Translations under genes and position numbers: made by a program
Shown here: one piece after another, positions 8,575 through 14,236 of the stretch
Position numbering within the stretch: position 1 is the first letter of the stretch
Layout of the letters: every line of letters starts with the position of its first letter
From: a virus
Strand: one strand, 5' to 3'
DNA length: 20,861 nucleotides
Virus record (IMG/VR): IMGVR_UViG_3300045119_000270
Location: 1 to 20,861 of that record
Notes under the pieces: generated by a model
The model's database searches: none
What the model saw: the letters and a program-made list of their open reading frames with translations, nothing else
What the model was told of the DNA's origin: nothing

Positions 8575-8767
8575 CGTCCGACTCCTGAGTTGGCTTTCGT
8601 TGAGTTATCGAACCGGACGGACACGCCGAACCGCATGATGTGTCCATTGCCCGGTTACCCGCCGCCATGACCGAACGGCTTGTCACTGTCATCAAGACCA
8701 GTGGCAGAGCGGACTTCAGAAGCTCTCTCCGCTCGTTAACCGTTCGGTCTGTCTTTTCGGTCCCCAC
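8552..8767 (-). CDS. Possible small secreted protein with Tat-like signal
   Basis: This 71-aa frame fills what would otherwise be a 194-bp gap between the two PEP-CTERM genes. From the GTG at 8767 it has RRELLK at about 13-18, a hydrophobic stretch ALPLVLMTV, and an AxA-like site SVMAAG, which together look like a twin-arginine signal peptide. The remaining 37 residues include a CGSAC segment and an acidic tail. It begins 2 bases after the upstream stop and its end overlaps the next gene by 23 bp. Against it: no clear ribosome site, a GTG start, and short length. A non-coding spacer is the alternative. Confidence 0.4.
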   Translation of the reverse strand: MGTEKTDRTVNERRELLKSALPLVLMTVTSRSVMAAGNRAMDTSCGSACPSGSITQRKPTQESDDEKGSPA

Positions 8768-8768
8768 G

Positions 8769-9443
8769 TTACCGGCCGACGAAACGACGCTTGAACCGTC
8801 GAGCACCGAACATCAGTCCAGTTCCGAGGAGCACAAGGCTCGTTGGTTCTGGGACTGCTGAGATTTGTGCATCAGCTGTGCCTGTGAACGACGCATTGAA
8901 GGAGCCAATGGTCGTGTGCGACACCCCGCCGACCAGATACGTGTCGGTGTGGAACGGCGGGGTTACGTTACTAAGCGACAGAGAGAAGCTCTCCGGGTCG
9001 ATTAGTGCTGCCAGGTCACTCGTTAGCACCAGAGGACCGAGCAGCCCGTTGTTGCTCGTCAGGACTGAGTTGGTCCCACCGATCGTTCCAAGTTGCAGTG
9101 AGCCACCGAATGTCCCATCGAGGTAATCGAAGGTATCGGCTGCGTTGTGCAGGGAGAACGACCCAGCGAACGGCTGTGCAATCAGCGGACCGAACGCCTG
9201 AGCATCGCCGGTGCTCGTCGCGTTCAGAGTCAGCACCGCGTTCGCATCGAGCGCACCCATGAAGATCTGGGTGATGTTGACGCCAGTGTTGATGCTGATG
9301 GCCGTGGTTCCGTTGCCAAGGTCGGTGGCAACGAACTGGTTCGTCGCTGTGTTCCCGAACGAGGTGATGGTCGTCGCCTTCGCCGCTGGAACTACGAGCA
9401 GAGCAAGGCTGAGGAGCAGGGGAAGAACTCGGGCTGGTTTCAT
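8769..9443 (-). CDS. PEP-CTERM secreted protein
   Basis: The 224-aa product has a Sec signal peptide (about 1-23, ending AKA before TTIT), a Ser/Thr/Asn/Gly-rich body predicted to be beta-rich and almost free of Cys, and a C-terminal PEP-CTERM signal: VPEPTS, hydrophobic LVLLGTGLMFGA, then the basic RRFKRR. It starts at 9443 with AGGAG seven bases upstream. The body shows no similarity I can name and is clearly different from the other PEP-CTERM protein here, so the two are not a recent duplication. It is expected to be exported and processed by a host exosortase and to sit on the cell surface or in the extracellular matrix. Confidence 0.88.
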   Translation of the reverse strand: MKPARVLPLLLSLALLVVPAAKATTITSFGNTATNQFVATDLGNGTTAISINTGVNITQIFMGALDANAVLTLNATSTGDAQAFGPLIAQPFAGSFSLHNAADTFDYLDGTFGGSLQLGTIGGTNSVLTSNNGLLGPLVLTSDLAALIDPESFSLSLSNVTPPFHTDTYLVGGVSHTTIGSFNASFTGTADAQISAVPEPTSLVLLGTGLMFGARRFKRRFVGR

Positions 9444-9482
9444 GTTTGTTCTCCTACGTTACCGATTACGTTGACGTGACGT

Positions 9483-10082
9483 TCAGGCGCGAGGGTCGAC
9501 GACGGGCTGATCTCCGGGAAGCTCGTGGTCCGGGTGCGGTCGGTCACCGGTCTCGGGCGGTGCGGGCGGATTCGGGACGTATGCCCACATCCATCCGTAG
9601 CCGGGGACGTAACCGAACACCCATCCACCGTTCGGGTCCGACGCCGGAAGCTGTCCGGGGAGTCCACCCTGAGATGGAGGCTGCGTCGGTGGCTGATTCG
9701 GAGGCAGCACGATGGGATGCGTCGGTGTCGGTGGATACCACGGGCCACCCCAGATTCCGAGCGGTGGCTGTGGCGGCTGACCCCCACCAGACGGCGGCAC
9801 CCACGGATGCGCTGGATACGGGGGCAGCGTGTTGTCCACGTAGGGCGGCCAGTAGATGGGATGCGATGGACGTGAACCCCACGGTGGCTGAGGTGCGGGG
9901 CCACCGATGTCGACGTATGGCGGACGTGGGCCGGGCCAGATTCCAGGCGGAGGCTGTCCACCAGGTCCACCGGGAATCCCTCCACCGGGCGGTGACCACG
10001 GAGGCGGGTCCGCCGGATAGATGGGATGCTCCGGGTGCGGTGCGCCGTCGAGGAACGTGATGAGTGCCAGTCTTGAGCTCAT
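9483..10082 (-). CDS. Pro/Gly/Trp-rich repetitive protein
   Basis: This 199-aa protein opens with MSSRLALITFLDG and then becomes a Pro-rich chain with spaced copies of a HPI/HPW motif (EHPIYP, SHPIYW, AHPWVP, THPIVL) and many Trp and Tyr residues. The C-terminus carries GGWVFGYVPGYGWMWAYVP-like aromatic repeats followed by an Asp/His/Pro tail. A good AGGAG lies 9 bases before the ATG at 10082 and overlaps the previous stop. Proteins of this composition occur in late operons of environmental podovirus-like phages, with unknown role. Surface decoration or adhesion is possible but unproven. Confidence 0.75.
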   Translation of the reverse strand: MSSRLALITFLDGAPHPEHPIYPADPPPWSPPGGGIPGGPGGQPPPGIWPGPRPPYVDIGGPAPQPPWGSRPSHPIYWPPYVDNTLPPYPAHPWVPPSGGGQPPQPPLGIWGGPWYPPTPTHPIVLPPNQPPTQPPSQGGLPGQLPASDPNGGWVFGYVPGYGWMWAYVPNPPAPPETGDRPHPDHELPGDQPVVDPRA

Positions 10083-10094
10083 GTGCTGCGTCTC

Positions 10095-10376
10095 CTACGG
10101 AGTTGGTGTTTGACCGAACGAGAACTTGTCGGAACCGAATTGCTGAGCGCTTCCTGCCGACTTCATCCGACCCTTGAAGTTGGCCGCTCGTCCGAAGCCA
10201 GTCTGTTTCTTCTGGCCTTTCTGACCTCGCTTGCCCCTCTTCACCTTCTTTCCTTTCGATCTCCGCGCATTCGACAGCGAAGCTGCAACAGCCTGCTTCT
10301 GTGGGTGACCGGACTTGACCATCTCACGGATGTTCTGAGAGATGACATTCTGCGCGGCGCCGGGTTTGAGAGGCAT
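10095..10376 (-). CDS. Basic DUF6496-like small protein
   Basis: The 93-aa protein begins MPLKPG and contains [18 protein letters not shown] near residues 22-39, the hallmark of the small DUF6496-type proteins common in phages. It continues with a very Lys/Arg/Gly-rich stretch (about 40-70) and a Phe/Gly/Ser tail. The high positive charge suggests DNA or RNA contact, possibly inside the virion, but no function is established for the family. The ribosome site is weak (GAG about 9 bases upstream), and coupling to the upstream tiny membrane gene is likely. Confidence 0.8.
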   Translation of the reverse strand: MPLKPGAAQNVISQNIREMVKSGHPQKQAVAASLSNARRSKGKKVKRGKRGQKGQKKQTGFGRAANFKGRMKSAGSAQQFGSDKFSFGQTPTP

Positions 10377-10386
10377 GGCGATTATC

Positions 10387-10467
10387 TCAAAATGGTTTCC
10401 GGTCCAGATAGATTACGAGTGCGACGAATGCCAGAAAGACTGCGAGTGAGATGTAGAAGTTGTTCAC
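10387..10467 (-). CDS. 26-aa single-pass membrane microprotein
   Basis: A GTG at 10467 overlaps the previous stop as GTGA and opens a 26-codon frame: a short polar start (MNNFY), a hydrophobic span [16 protein letters not shown] and a basic end DRKPF. This is one transmembrane helix and little else. It fits exactly between its neighbours. The overlap and the clean helix support it as a real gene, although no independent ribosome site is visible. A role in lysis timing or membrane disturbance is possible but not shown. Confidence 0.5.
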   Translation of the reverse strand: MNNFYISLAVFLAFVALVIYLDRKPF

Positions 10468-10595
10468 TCGCCCCACTTGCCTTTGTGGTCCTTGGGTCGA
10501 CGGAAGCCGAACCAGGGCTTGAATATCGGTGCGTGCCAGAGTAGAAGGATTACGCACAAGAGAATGATGGCGATGGCTACGTTTCCGGTAGTCAC
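10464..10595 (-). CDS. 43-aa membrane protein, holin-like size
   Basis: A GTG at 10595 overlaps the stop of the cold-shock gene as GTGA, with GGAG seven bases upstream. The 43-aa product has one transmembrane helix at about 6-21 (VAIAIILLCVILLLWH), then a Trp/Phe-containing segment and a basic hydrophilic tail. A longer reading upstream in the same frame would overlap the cold-shock gene and is not needed. Small one-helix proteins next to another tiny membrane protein could be a holin-type lysis pair. There is no endolysin nearby in this window to support this. Confidence 0.6.
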   Translation of the reverse strand: MTTGNVAIAIILLCVILLLWHAPIFKPWFGFRRPKDHKGKWGE

Positions 10596-10888
10596 GCCAT
10601 TCTCCGAATCTCGATTGCGCGCGGCCCCTTCGGAGCCTCTATCTTCAGGAACTCTACTCGGTCGCCGACTTCGAGTTCGGAGAATCTGCACGAAGTCTTT
10701 TGCAGTGCGGTCCAGTGAAAGAAGTAGTCCTGTCCGTCATTCCCGGCGATGAATCCAAATCCCTCTTTCATCTTCCGGACTACTCCACTTTCGGGAACTG
10801 CCCGCGCCGCGCCTTCTGACGAGATTGACTCCTGCTCGCGAGCTTCATGACCTTCTGACAGTCTTGAATTATTGCGTCCGTTAACCAT
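10592..10888 (-). CDS. Cold-shock-domain protein
   Basis: The C-terminal two thirds of this 98-aa protein form a cold-shock OB fold: SGVVRKMKEGFGFI holds the RNP1-like GFGFI, and DYFFHWTAL the RNP2-like aromatic segment, followed by the closing strands VGDRVEF and RAIEIRRM. Such domains bind single-stranded RNA or DNA, often as RNA chaperones. The first 30 residues are an Arg/Ser/Glu-rich extension absent from simple Csp proteins. The start at 10888 is chosen because GGAGG lies 6-7 bases upstream; a start ten codons earlier would overlap the previous gene by 38 bp instead of 8. Its place near the head of the late operon suggests it acts on phage late RNA. Confidence 0.88.
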   Translation of the reverse strand: MVNGRNNSRLSEGHEAREQESISSEGAARAVPESGVVRKMKEGFGFIAGNDGQDYFFHWTALQKTSCRFSELEVGDRVEFLKIEAPKGPRAIEIRRMA

Positions 10889-11564
10889 GCTGCGCCTCCG
10901 TCGGCTTTGGTTCGTCAACTACGCCTTCGATAACCTTCGTCTCCGGTCGTTCCTCTCCTACCTCGACACGCTCGTATTCAGATTCCTCTTTCACTGGCGG
11001 ACGGAACATGTGGAAGTGCACGTTCTGATCAGCCTGCATCTCCTTCGGTAGCATCTTCTCAGCGATGGTTGCGACTTGCACTCCAATGTGAGACAGCTCT
11101 CTGGCCTTGGTAACACTCTTGATCTTCGTCTCGTCCAGACATTCCATGATGGTATTGAGACGGTCGAAAGCCAGATCGCGAATCTTAGTCCTCTGGCCCT
11201 CGATGAGACGAGTGAGAGTCTGCTCGGTGCCGTTGTGACTCTGAGTCTCCTTGTCCGTCATCAACCGAATGTGGTCAGGTTGCTTCTGGAAGAGTTGCGC
11301 CGCTAAGTCCTTCCCGGCCAGTTTGCCGACTATCACGGCGTCAGCTGCTTCTTGGCGAGTCAGGATGGGACCTGTAGCGCGGCGCGGTCTCCTCACCGCT
11401 GCCTCAACCTGTGACTGCATCGCCGGATCAATGCAATCTTCAGGTGCGGCCGGTATCTGAGGTTCCAGAGATACTTCGTCGTAATCGGACTCCCGCTGCA
11501 CCCGGTTCAACAGGTTCCGATTGCTGTTCAGGCGAATGTCTCCGTCTTCCTCGCTAATCCACAT
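10881..11564 (-). CDS. Unassigned 227-aa first gene of leftward operon
   Basis: This is the first gene after the leftward promoters, 227 aa. Residues about 60-100 contain a helical region TRQEAADAVIVGKLAGKDLAAQLF, followed by long charged helices to about 180 and an acidic Glu/Pro/Val-rich tail. No ribosome site is clear before the ATG at 11564, so initiation may be unusual. A helical DNA-binding-like first gene of a late operon could be a small terminase subunit, but it is not adjacent to the large subunit and I see no decisive motif. The function is therefore left open. Confidence 0.7.
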   Translation of the reverse strand: MWISEEDGDIRLNSNRNLLNRVQRESDYDEVSLEPQIPAAPEDCIDPAMQSQVEAAVRRPRRATGPILTRQEAADAVIVGKLAGKDLAAQLFQKQPDHIRLMTDKETQSHNGTEQTLTRLIEGQRTKIRDLAFDRLNTIMECLDETKIKSVTKARELSHIGVQVATIAEKMLPKEMQADQNVHFHMFRPPVKEESEYERVEVGEERPETKVIEGVVDEPKPTEAQHG

Positions 11565-11608
11565 AGCAATGGTGTCCGACAGTGGCCCAGAGGCCTTGCT
11601 CCCTCGCG

Positions 11609-11637
11609 ATTATACCATCGTTTTTCAGGGCTGTCAA
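11609..11637 (-). promoter_or_regulatory. Leftward promoter P-L1
   Basis: On the minus strand there is TTGACA (11637-11632), a 17-bp spacer and TATAAT (11614-11609), a perfect sigma70 match, with TGG before the -10 giving an extended -10. Transcription should start near 11,602, about 40 bases before the 227-aa gene. Confidence 0.88.
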
Positions 11638-11661
11638 GCGGTTTTTCATTGGCTTTTTTAA

Positions 11662-11678
11662 TGTTCACCAGATGAACT
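11662..11678. promoter_or_regulatory. Operator-like palindrome TGTTCA-N5-TGAACT
   Basis: Short inverted repeat about 25 bp upstream of the P-L1 -35 box. The same half-sites and spacing recur at 15,514-15,530. Size and position fit a dimeric regulator site. Confidence 0.4.
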
Positions 11679-11716
11679 TAGTTTCTCGGCGTAGGCTCTC
11701 TCGTCATAAAGGAACC

Positions 11717-11825
11717 GTTCGTATGGGACCCGTTCGAGTATGGGACCCGTTAACGACAATAGCAATTCTCAAACTGAATTTGACAGTTTGACTACTGTAC
11801 CGCCTCGGGCGGCGTCATGGGACCC
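11717..11825. repeat. GGGACCC boxes between the divergent promoters
   Basis: Three copies of TATGGGACCCG or CATGGGACCCG lie at 11,722, 11,739 and 11,816. The first two are exactly 17 bp apart within a GTTCG(AG)TATGGGACCC unit. The third core (11,819-11,825) sits at the predicted start of transcription from P-L2. Two other small inverted repeats (AAACTG/CAGTTT at 11,771-11,789 and CCGCC/GGCGG at 11,800-11,812) lie between them. Confidence 0.6.
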
Positions 11826-11831
11826 GCTCAG

Positions 11832-11861
11832 ATGATACCATACCCAGGGCACCCATGTCAA
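11832..11861 (-). promoter_or_regulatory. Leftward promoter P-L2
   Basis: On the minus strand there is TTGACA (11861-11856), an 18-bp spacer and TATCAT (11837-11832), with TGG before the -10. Expected start is near 11,825, inside the third GGGACCC box. Together with P-L1 it gives two tandem leftward promoters. Confidence 0.75.
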
Positions 11862-11971
11862 GCACAATCTACTTATGACGGTCATGCGCTGTAGTCATAC
11901 AAAAAATCTGATCCATCTTTGTATCGCAAAGTCAAGTCCAAAAAAAAGTTGTCGAAAGTTGCAATGAGCGC

Positions 11972-12000
11972 TTGACCTTTGATCGGATCGGGCGTATGAT
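11972..12000 (+). promoter_or_regulatory. Rightward promoter P-R1
   Basis: TTGACC (11972-11977), a 17-bp spacer and TATGAT (11995-12000) form a good sigma70 promoter pointing into the right arm. The leader of about 60 bases holds a 7-bp stem CGGGCGG/CCGCCCG (12,019-12,025 with 12,045-12,051) just before the ribosome site of the first gene. Confidence 0.8.
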
Positions 12001-12065
12001 TGTCTTGTTGTTGAGCGGCGGGCGGCGCGGCAACGACGAAACAACCGCCCGATTGAGAGAGTGTC

Positions 12066-12428
12066 ATGCAGACTACCAAAGTGAAGCTCGAAATCCCCGT
12101 CGACGGCAAGGCCGCTTACGAGCACAACTACGAGAAGCTGGTCGCGGAAACCGTCGACGACGCGCGGACCATCAGCAAGGGTGTCGTGGTCGGACTCCCG
12201 GCGGACGAGCAGGCGGCGGCGGCTGCGGCGTATCTGGTCAAGGCCTTCAACTATGGCCACGACCTGCTGGTCCGCGGTGTGGAACGCGCCAAGGGAAACC
12301 GTGCCGCGCAGGGACCGGCGAAGGAGATCCAGAAGGGCGTGGACGCGCTGGTGGCTTCAGGGTTCGGCCCGGACGAGGCCCGCGCCATGATTCTCGCACA
12401 GCGCGAGGCGAAGGGACTCCCGGTCTAA
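12066..12428 (+). CDS. Unassigned 120-aa first gene of rightward operon
   Basis: The gene follows P-R1 and has GAGAGAG four bases before the ATG. The product is Ala-rich and largely helical after a short beta-like start (TTKVKLEIPVDG). Residues 86-120 (KEIQKGVDALVASGFGPDEARAMI) resemble a small three-helix, UBA-like tail, but I do not recognise a family. The codon pattern is more GC-rich than in the downstream genes. A strong terminator follows immediately, so it is transcribed as a high-level single gene, which is typical of an early phage protein made right after infection. Confidence 0.8.
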   Translation: MQTTKVKLEIPVDGKAAYEHNYEKLVAETVDDARTISKGVVVGLPADEQAAAAAAYLVKAFNYGHDLLVRGVERAKGNRAAQGPAKEIQKGVDALVASGFGPDEARAMILAQREAKGLPV

Positions 12429-12436
12429 CGGAATCC

Positions 12437-12470
12437 GGGGGAGGGTCGGATGCCCTCCCCCACTTTTCGT
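12437..12470 (+). terminator. Rho-independent terminator
   Basis: A 9-bp GC-rich stem (GGGGGAGGG at 12,437-12,445 with its complement at 12,453-12,461), a 7-nt loop, and ACTTTTCG after it. It closes the first rightward gene. Confidence 0.85.
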
Positions 12471-12503
12471 CCCATCCAACCATACCGTCCAAGGAGTCAA
12501 CGA

Positions 12504-12692
12504 ATGGCACAGAGACCGTGCGACGAGCTGATCAAGGTCCACGTGACCGAGGACCAGCTCCTCGAATTAGACCGGCTAGTCACCGTGCGTATCAATCAGA
12601 TACTGGCCCTGCGTCCAATCCAGATGCAGCTGGCCGCTGAACTACAGATGCTCTACAACCTCAAGACCGAGCTGGAGCAGGCAGGAACGTAA
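12504..12692 (+). CDS. 62-aa helical protein, unknown
   Basis: The start ATG at 12,504 has AAGGAG seven bases upstream; an earlier in-frame ATG lies within the terminator and is not used. The short product begins with a beta-like DELIKVHVTE and continues as amphipathic helices with regular Leu spacing (LLELDRLVTVRINQI, LQMLYNLKTELEQ), so it probably forms a dimer or coiled coil. No family is recognised. It is placed between two terminators, which suggests read-through or a promoter I could not identify. Confidence 0.75.
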   Translation: MAQRPCDELIKVHVTEDQLLELDRLVTVRINQILALRPIQMQLAAELQMLYNLKTELEQAGT

Positions 12693-12698
12693 CACCAC

Positions 12699-12722
12699 GA
12701 GGGGCACCGCGCCCCTCTTTTT
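12699..12722 (+). terminator. Rho-independent terminator
   Basis: Perfect 7-bp stem GAGGGGC/GCCCCTC (12,699-12,705 and 12,711-12,717), a 5-nt loop and TTTTT. It lies 7 bases after the stop of the 62-aa gene. Confidence 0.88.
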
Positions 12723-12738
12723 CATTTCTGAGGATACC

Positions 12739-12822
12739 GTGTCACACCAGACCATCTACCTTCTCACTTGCGCGTTTCTCACGTGTGCGTTCCTGCTCGA
12801 CATCTTCTGCCCTGAGGTATAG
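12739..12822 (+). CDS. 27-aa hydrophobic microprotein
   Basis: A GTG at 12,739 has GAGG five bases upstream and opens a 27-codon frame ending at TAG 12,820-12,822. Most of the peptide is one hydrophobic span with three Cys (TIYLLTCAFLTCAFLLDIFC), so it is probably membrane-inserted. The next gene starts 3 bases after its stop. Short length keeps confidence modest. No function can be assigned. Confidence 0.5.
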   Translation: MSHQTIYLLTCAFLTCAFLLDIFCPEV

Positions 12823-12825
12823 ACC

Positions 12826-13011
12826 GTGCACAGCTTCACCATTTTCGTCTACAACGACTACCGCTACGCTGGCGATGGCGTAGACTACGTGTTCTCCATG
12901 ACCGTGTGGGTCAGCACCTTGGACATTGCCATTGAGCGTGTCCGCAACATGGTCGGACCGGGCCACCTGGTAACAGACCTCGACCTCTCGGGAGCGAACT
13001 CGGACATTTAG
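12826..13011 (+). CDS. 61-aa unknown protein
   Basis: The frame starts at a GTG (12,826) with GAGG eight bases upstream, inside the end of the microprotein gene. The product begins with a beta-like HSFTIFVYNDYRY, a second strand DYVFSMTVWVS and a helix TLDIAIERVRNMV, a small alpha-beta layout. No family is recognised. An antisense frame of 193 codons covers this stretch but has no ribosome site and crosses the terminator side, so the plus-strand reading is preferred. It is the last gene before the origin-like region. Confidence 0.7.
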   Translation: MHSFTIFVYNDYRYAGDGVDYVFSMTVWVSTLDIAIERVRNMVGPGHLVTDLDLSGANSDI

Positions 13012-13236
13012 TTCGCGCTCTGAACATTCTTGTCCGTGCCAGCTCCGACAGGGGCATCCGGGTTGATACGTGCCGGTTAGATGCCGCGCCGATTCCCCTG
13101 ATGCCCCTTGAACATTTTGTGCGCCGCTCTGATCAATTATCGGTCCGAGCCTGGCACTCCCGATCGCCGCCGCGCCGAAATTGATCACAAGGCCGCTGAT
13201 CATTTCGATAGGCTCGACAAGCGGTATTTGACGTGC

Positions 13237-13291
13237 ATGTCTCGGGTATCTGTCGTGTATCTGTGGGGTATGTCTCGGGTATGTCTGGGGT
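13237..13291 (+). repeat. Left iteron array, five 11-bp units
   Basis: Five tandem units with exact 11-bp period, consensus AT(G/C)T(C/G)T(C/G)GGGT. Units one and four are identical (ATGTCTCGGGT). An 11-bp period places each copy on the same face of the helix. Confidence 0.85.
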
Positions 13292-13432
13292 ATCTTTTTG
13301 ATCGCTAACCCTTTCAGGATCAATGAGTTAGCGCGATCCCCCTCCCTCTCCCCTCACCTTTTTAGGGCCGACTACCCCCACCCGTCCGAGGTCCGTTCAG
13401 CTCTTGTCGGGCACTTTTTCTTCCTTGTAGTA

Positions 13433-13456
13433 TGTATTTTTTATATATATATAAAG
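13433..13456. other. AT-rich core with alternating TA run
   Basis: A T-run followed by TATATATATATAAA, the lowest-stability stretch of the window. It lies close to the midpoint between the two iteron arrays and is the natural place for strand opening. Confidence 0.6.
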
Positions 13457-13580
13457 GAATAGAACACTCCGACATGAAATTTTTTCCGAGGGGCACCCGG
13501 CCTCCCCATTTTAGGGTAGAGGTGGGGGTGGGGGGTCTCGCTAAGTCCAATAGAATCAACGACTTACGGGCAAAAAACTA

Positions 13581-13646
13581 TCACGAGACTTACCCGAGAG
13601 ATACCCGAGAGATGCCCCAGACTAGCACGAGAGATACACCGCAGAG
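13581..13646 (-). repeat. Right iteron array, six 11-bp units, inverted
   Basis: Six 11-bp units that on the minus strand read like ATCTCTCGGGT; two adjacent copies (13,592-13,613) are identical, and the outer copies are degenerate. They match the left array in inverse orientation. Confidence 0.8.
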
Positions 13647-13724
13647 TCAGGGCTATCTTCGCTTGGGTTTCGCTTTCGCTAGTCATTTCGCTATCTCGAC
13701 GAGAATCGACCGCCCTCAGAAAAG

Positions 13725-13753
13725 TTGACATCCGGCGCAAAGTGTGCTATCAT
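13725..13753 (+). promoter_or_regulatory. Rightward promoter P-R2
   Basis: TTGACA (13,725-13,730), a 17-bp spacer and TATCAT (13,748-13,753) preceded by TGC, an extended -10 sigma70 promoter. It drives the gene run starting at 13,817. Confidence 0.88.
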
Positions 13754-13816
13754 ACTGGAACGCGAAGCGTGTCGGGCATTTCCGCCCACCTCGGATTCGC
13801 GTATGGGAGAGCAGCA

Positions 13817-13999
13817 GTGGAACAGACGACAAAGCAAGAACCTCGCTACCGCATCACCTGGACAGACTTCCTCGGTGGGAAGAACACCAGAGACTTCTAC
13901 ACCCGCAAGTCAGCCGTCCTCTCGCTCAACAGTCTCATCCTCGATATGGGCATCGCTAACGCGAAGCTCAGACTCCTCCCGCGAAAGAAGGTGAGCTAA
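13817..13999 (+). CDS. 60-aa unknown protein
   Basis: The GTG at 13,817 is preceded by GGAG at seven bases and lies about 57 bases after the predicted start of transcription from P-R2. The product has a basic, partly beta N-terminus (PRYRITWTDFLGGK) and a helix with Leu/Ile spacing (AVLSLNSLILDMGIA), ending in a basic RKK. It overlaps the next gene as TAATG. No family is recognised. Longer frames upstream would cover the promoter and are not used. As first gene after the origin it may be regulatory. Confidence 0.75.
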   Translation: MEQTTKQEPRYRITWTDFLGGKNTRDFYTRKSAVLSLNSLILDMGIANAKLRLLPRKKVS

Positions 14000-14235
14000 T
14001 GCCGAAGAAGCAAGCTCCCCTCAAGCTCGGGGACAAGATGAAGGTCATCCCTCTGAAGAAGCAACGCAGGAATCCTCGGGTTCCTTCACTCGCAGAGTTC
14101 TCGATGCAAGCGGTCAGGCGCGCCGCCGAGACATTGGTCAACCTGGGATTCTCTGAGGTCGATGCATACCGCTCGCTCGCAGCTCAGCTCCACGAGAGTC
14201 TCGTTGCCCTCAAGAAGCATCAGGAGGGCAAGTAG
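13999..14235 (+). CDS. 78-aa basic helical protein
   Basis: The ATG overlaps the previous stop in a TAATG junction, and GGTGA lies upstream, so translation is coupled. Residues 1-28 are Lys/Arg-rich and probably disordered; residues 30-70 form helices with a GFSEVDAYRSLAAQL segment resembling a small helix-turn-helix or UBA-like fold. The charge suggests nucleic-acid contact. I do not recognise the family. Confidence 0.75.
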   Translation: MPKKQAPLKLGDKMKVIPLKKQRRNPRVPSLAEFSMQAVRRAAETLVNLGFSEVDAYRSLAAQLHESLVALKKHQEGK

Positions 14236-14236
14236 C

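Larger units (their letters stand above)
13012..13816. other. Gene-free region, candidate replication origin
   Basis: About 800 bp holds no convincing gene but dense repeats. From left to right: TGAACATT direct copies (13,021, 13,109), TGATCAATT and its inverse (13,130, 13,179) with a further TGATCA (13,197), an 11-bp iteron array, a CGCTAAC/GTTAGCG hairpin (13,303-13,333), C-rich tracts (13,337-13,383), an AT tract (13,433-13,456), G-rich tracts (13,514-13,537), an inverted iteron array, four TTCGCT copies (13,658-13,692) and a promoter. Iterons flanking an AT-rich core is the usual design of a replication origin. The assignment is inference from architecture. Confidence 0.6.

Noticed and set aside
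9444-9482. Repeated ACGT tetramers before the PEP-CTERM gene
   Set aside because: Four short copies at irregular spacing in a 39-bp spacer are not enough to claim a binding site.
9440-10060. Long frames on both strands over the proline-rich gene
   Set aside because: They are shadows of GC-rich proline codons; only the 9,483-10,082 frame has a ribosome site and fits the operon.
10881-11564. Firm call as small terminase subunit
   Set aside because: Only position and helical content suggest it; there is no decisive motif and it is not adjacent to terL.
11780-11808. Rightward promoter from the TTGACA at 11,780
   Set aside because: No acceptable -10 box lies 16-19 bp downstream; the site is part of an AAACTG/CAGTTT inverted repeat.
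12742-13323. 193-codon minus-strand frame
   Set aside because: It lies opposite two small plus-strand genes with ribosome sites, has no ribosome site of its own and starts beside the left iteron array.
13237-13646. CRISPR array
   Set aside because: The units are 11 bp, directly adjacent without unique spacers, and inverted between the two blocks.
13432-13728. 98-codon plus-strand frame through the repeat region
   Set aside because: It has no ribosome site, begins inside the TA tract and reads through the right iteron array; the repeats explain the sequence better.
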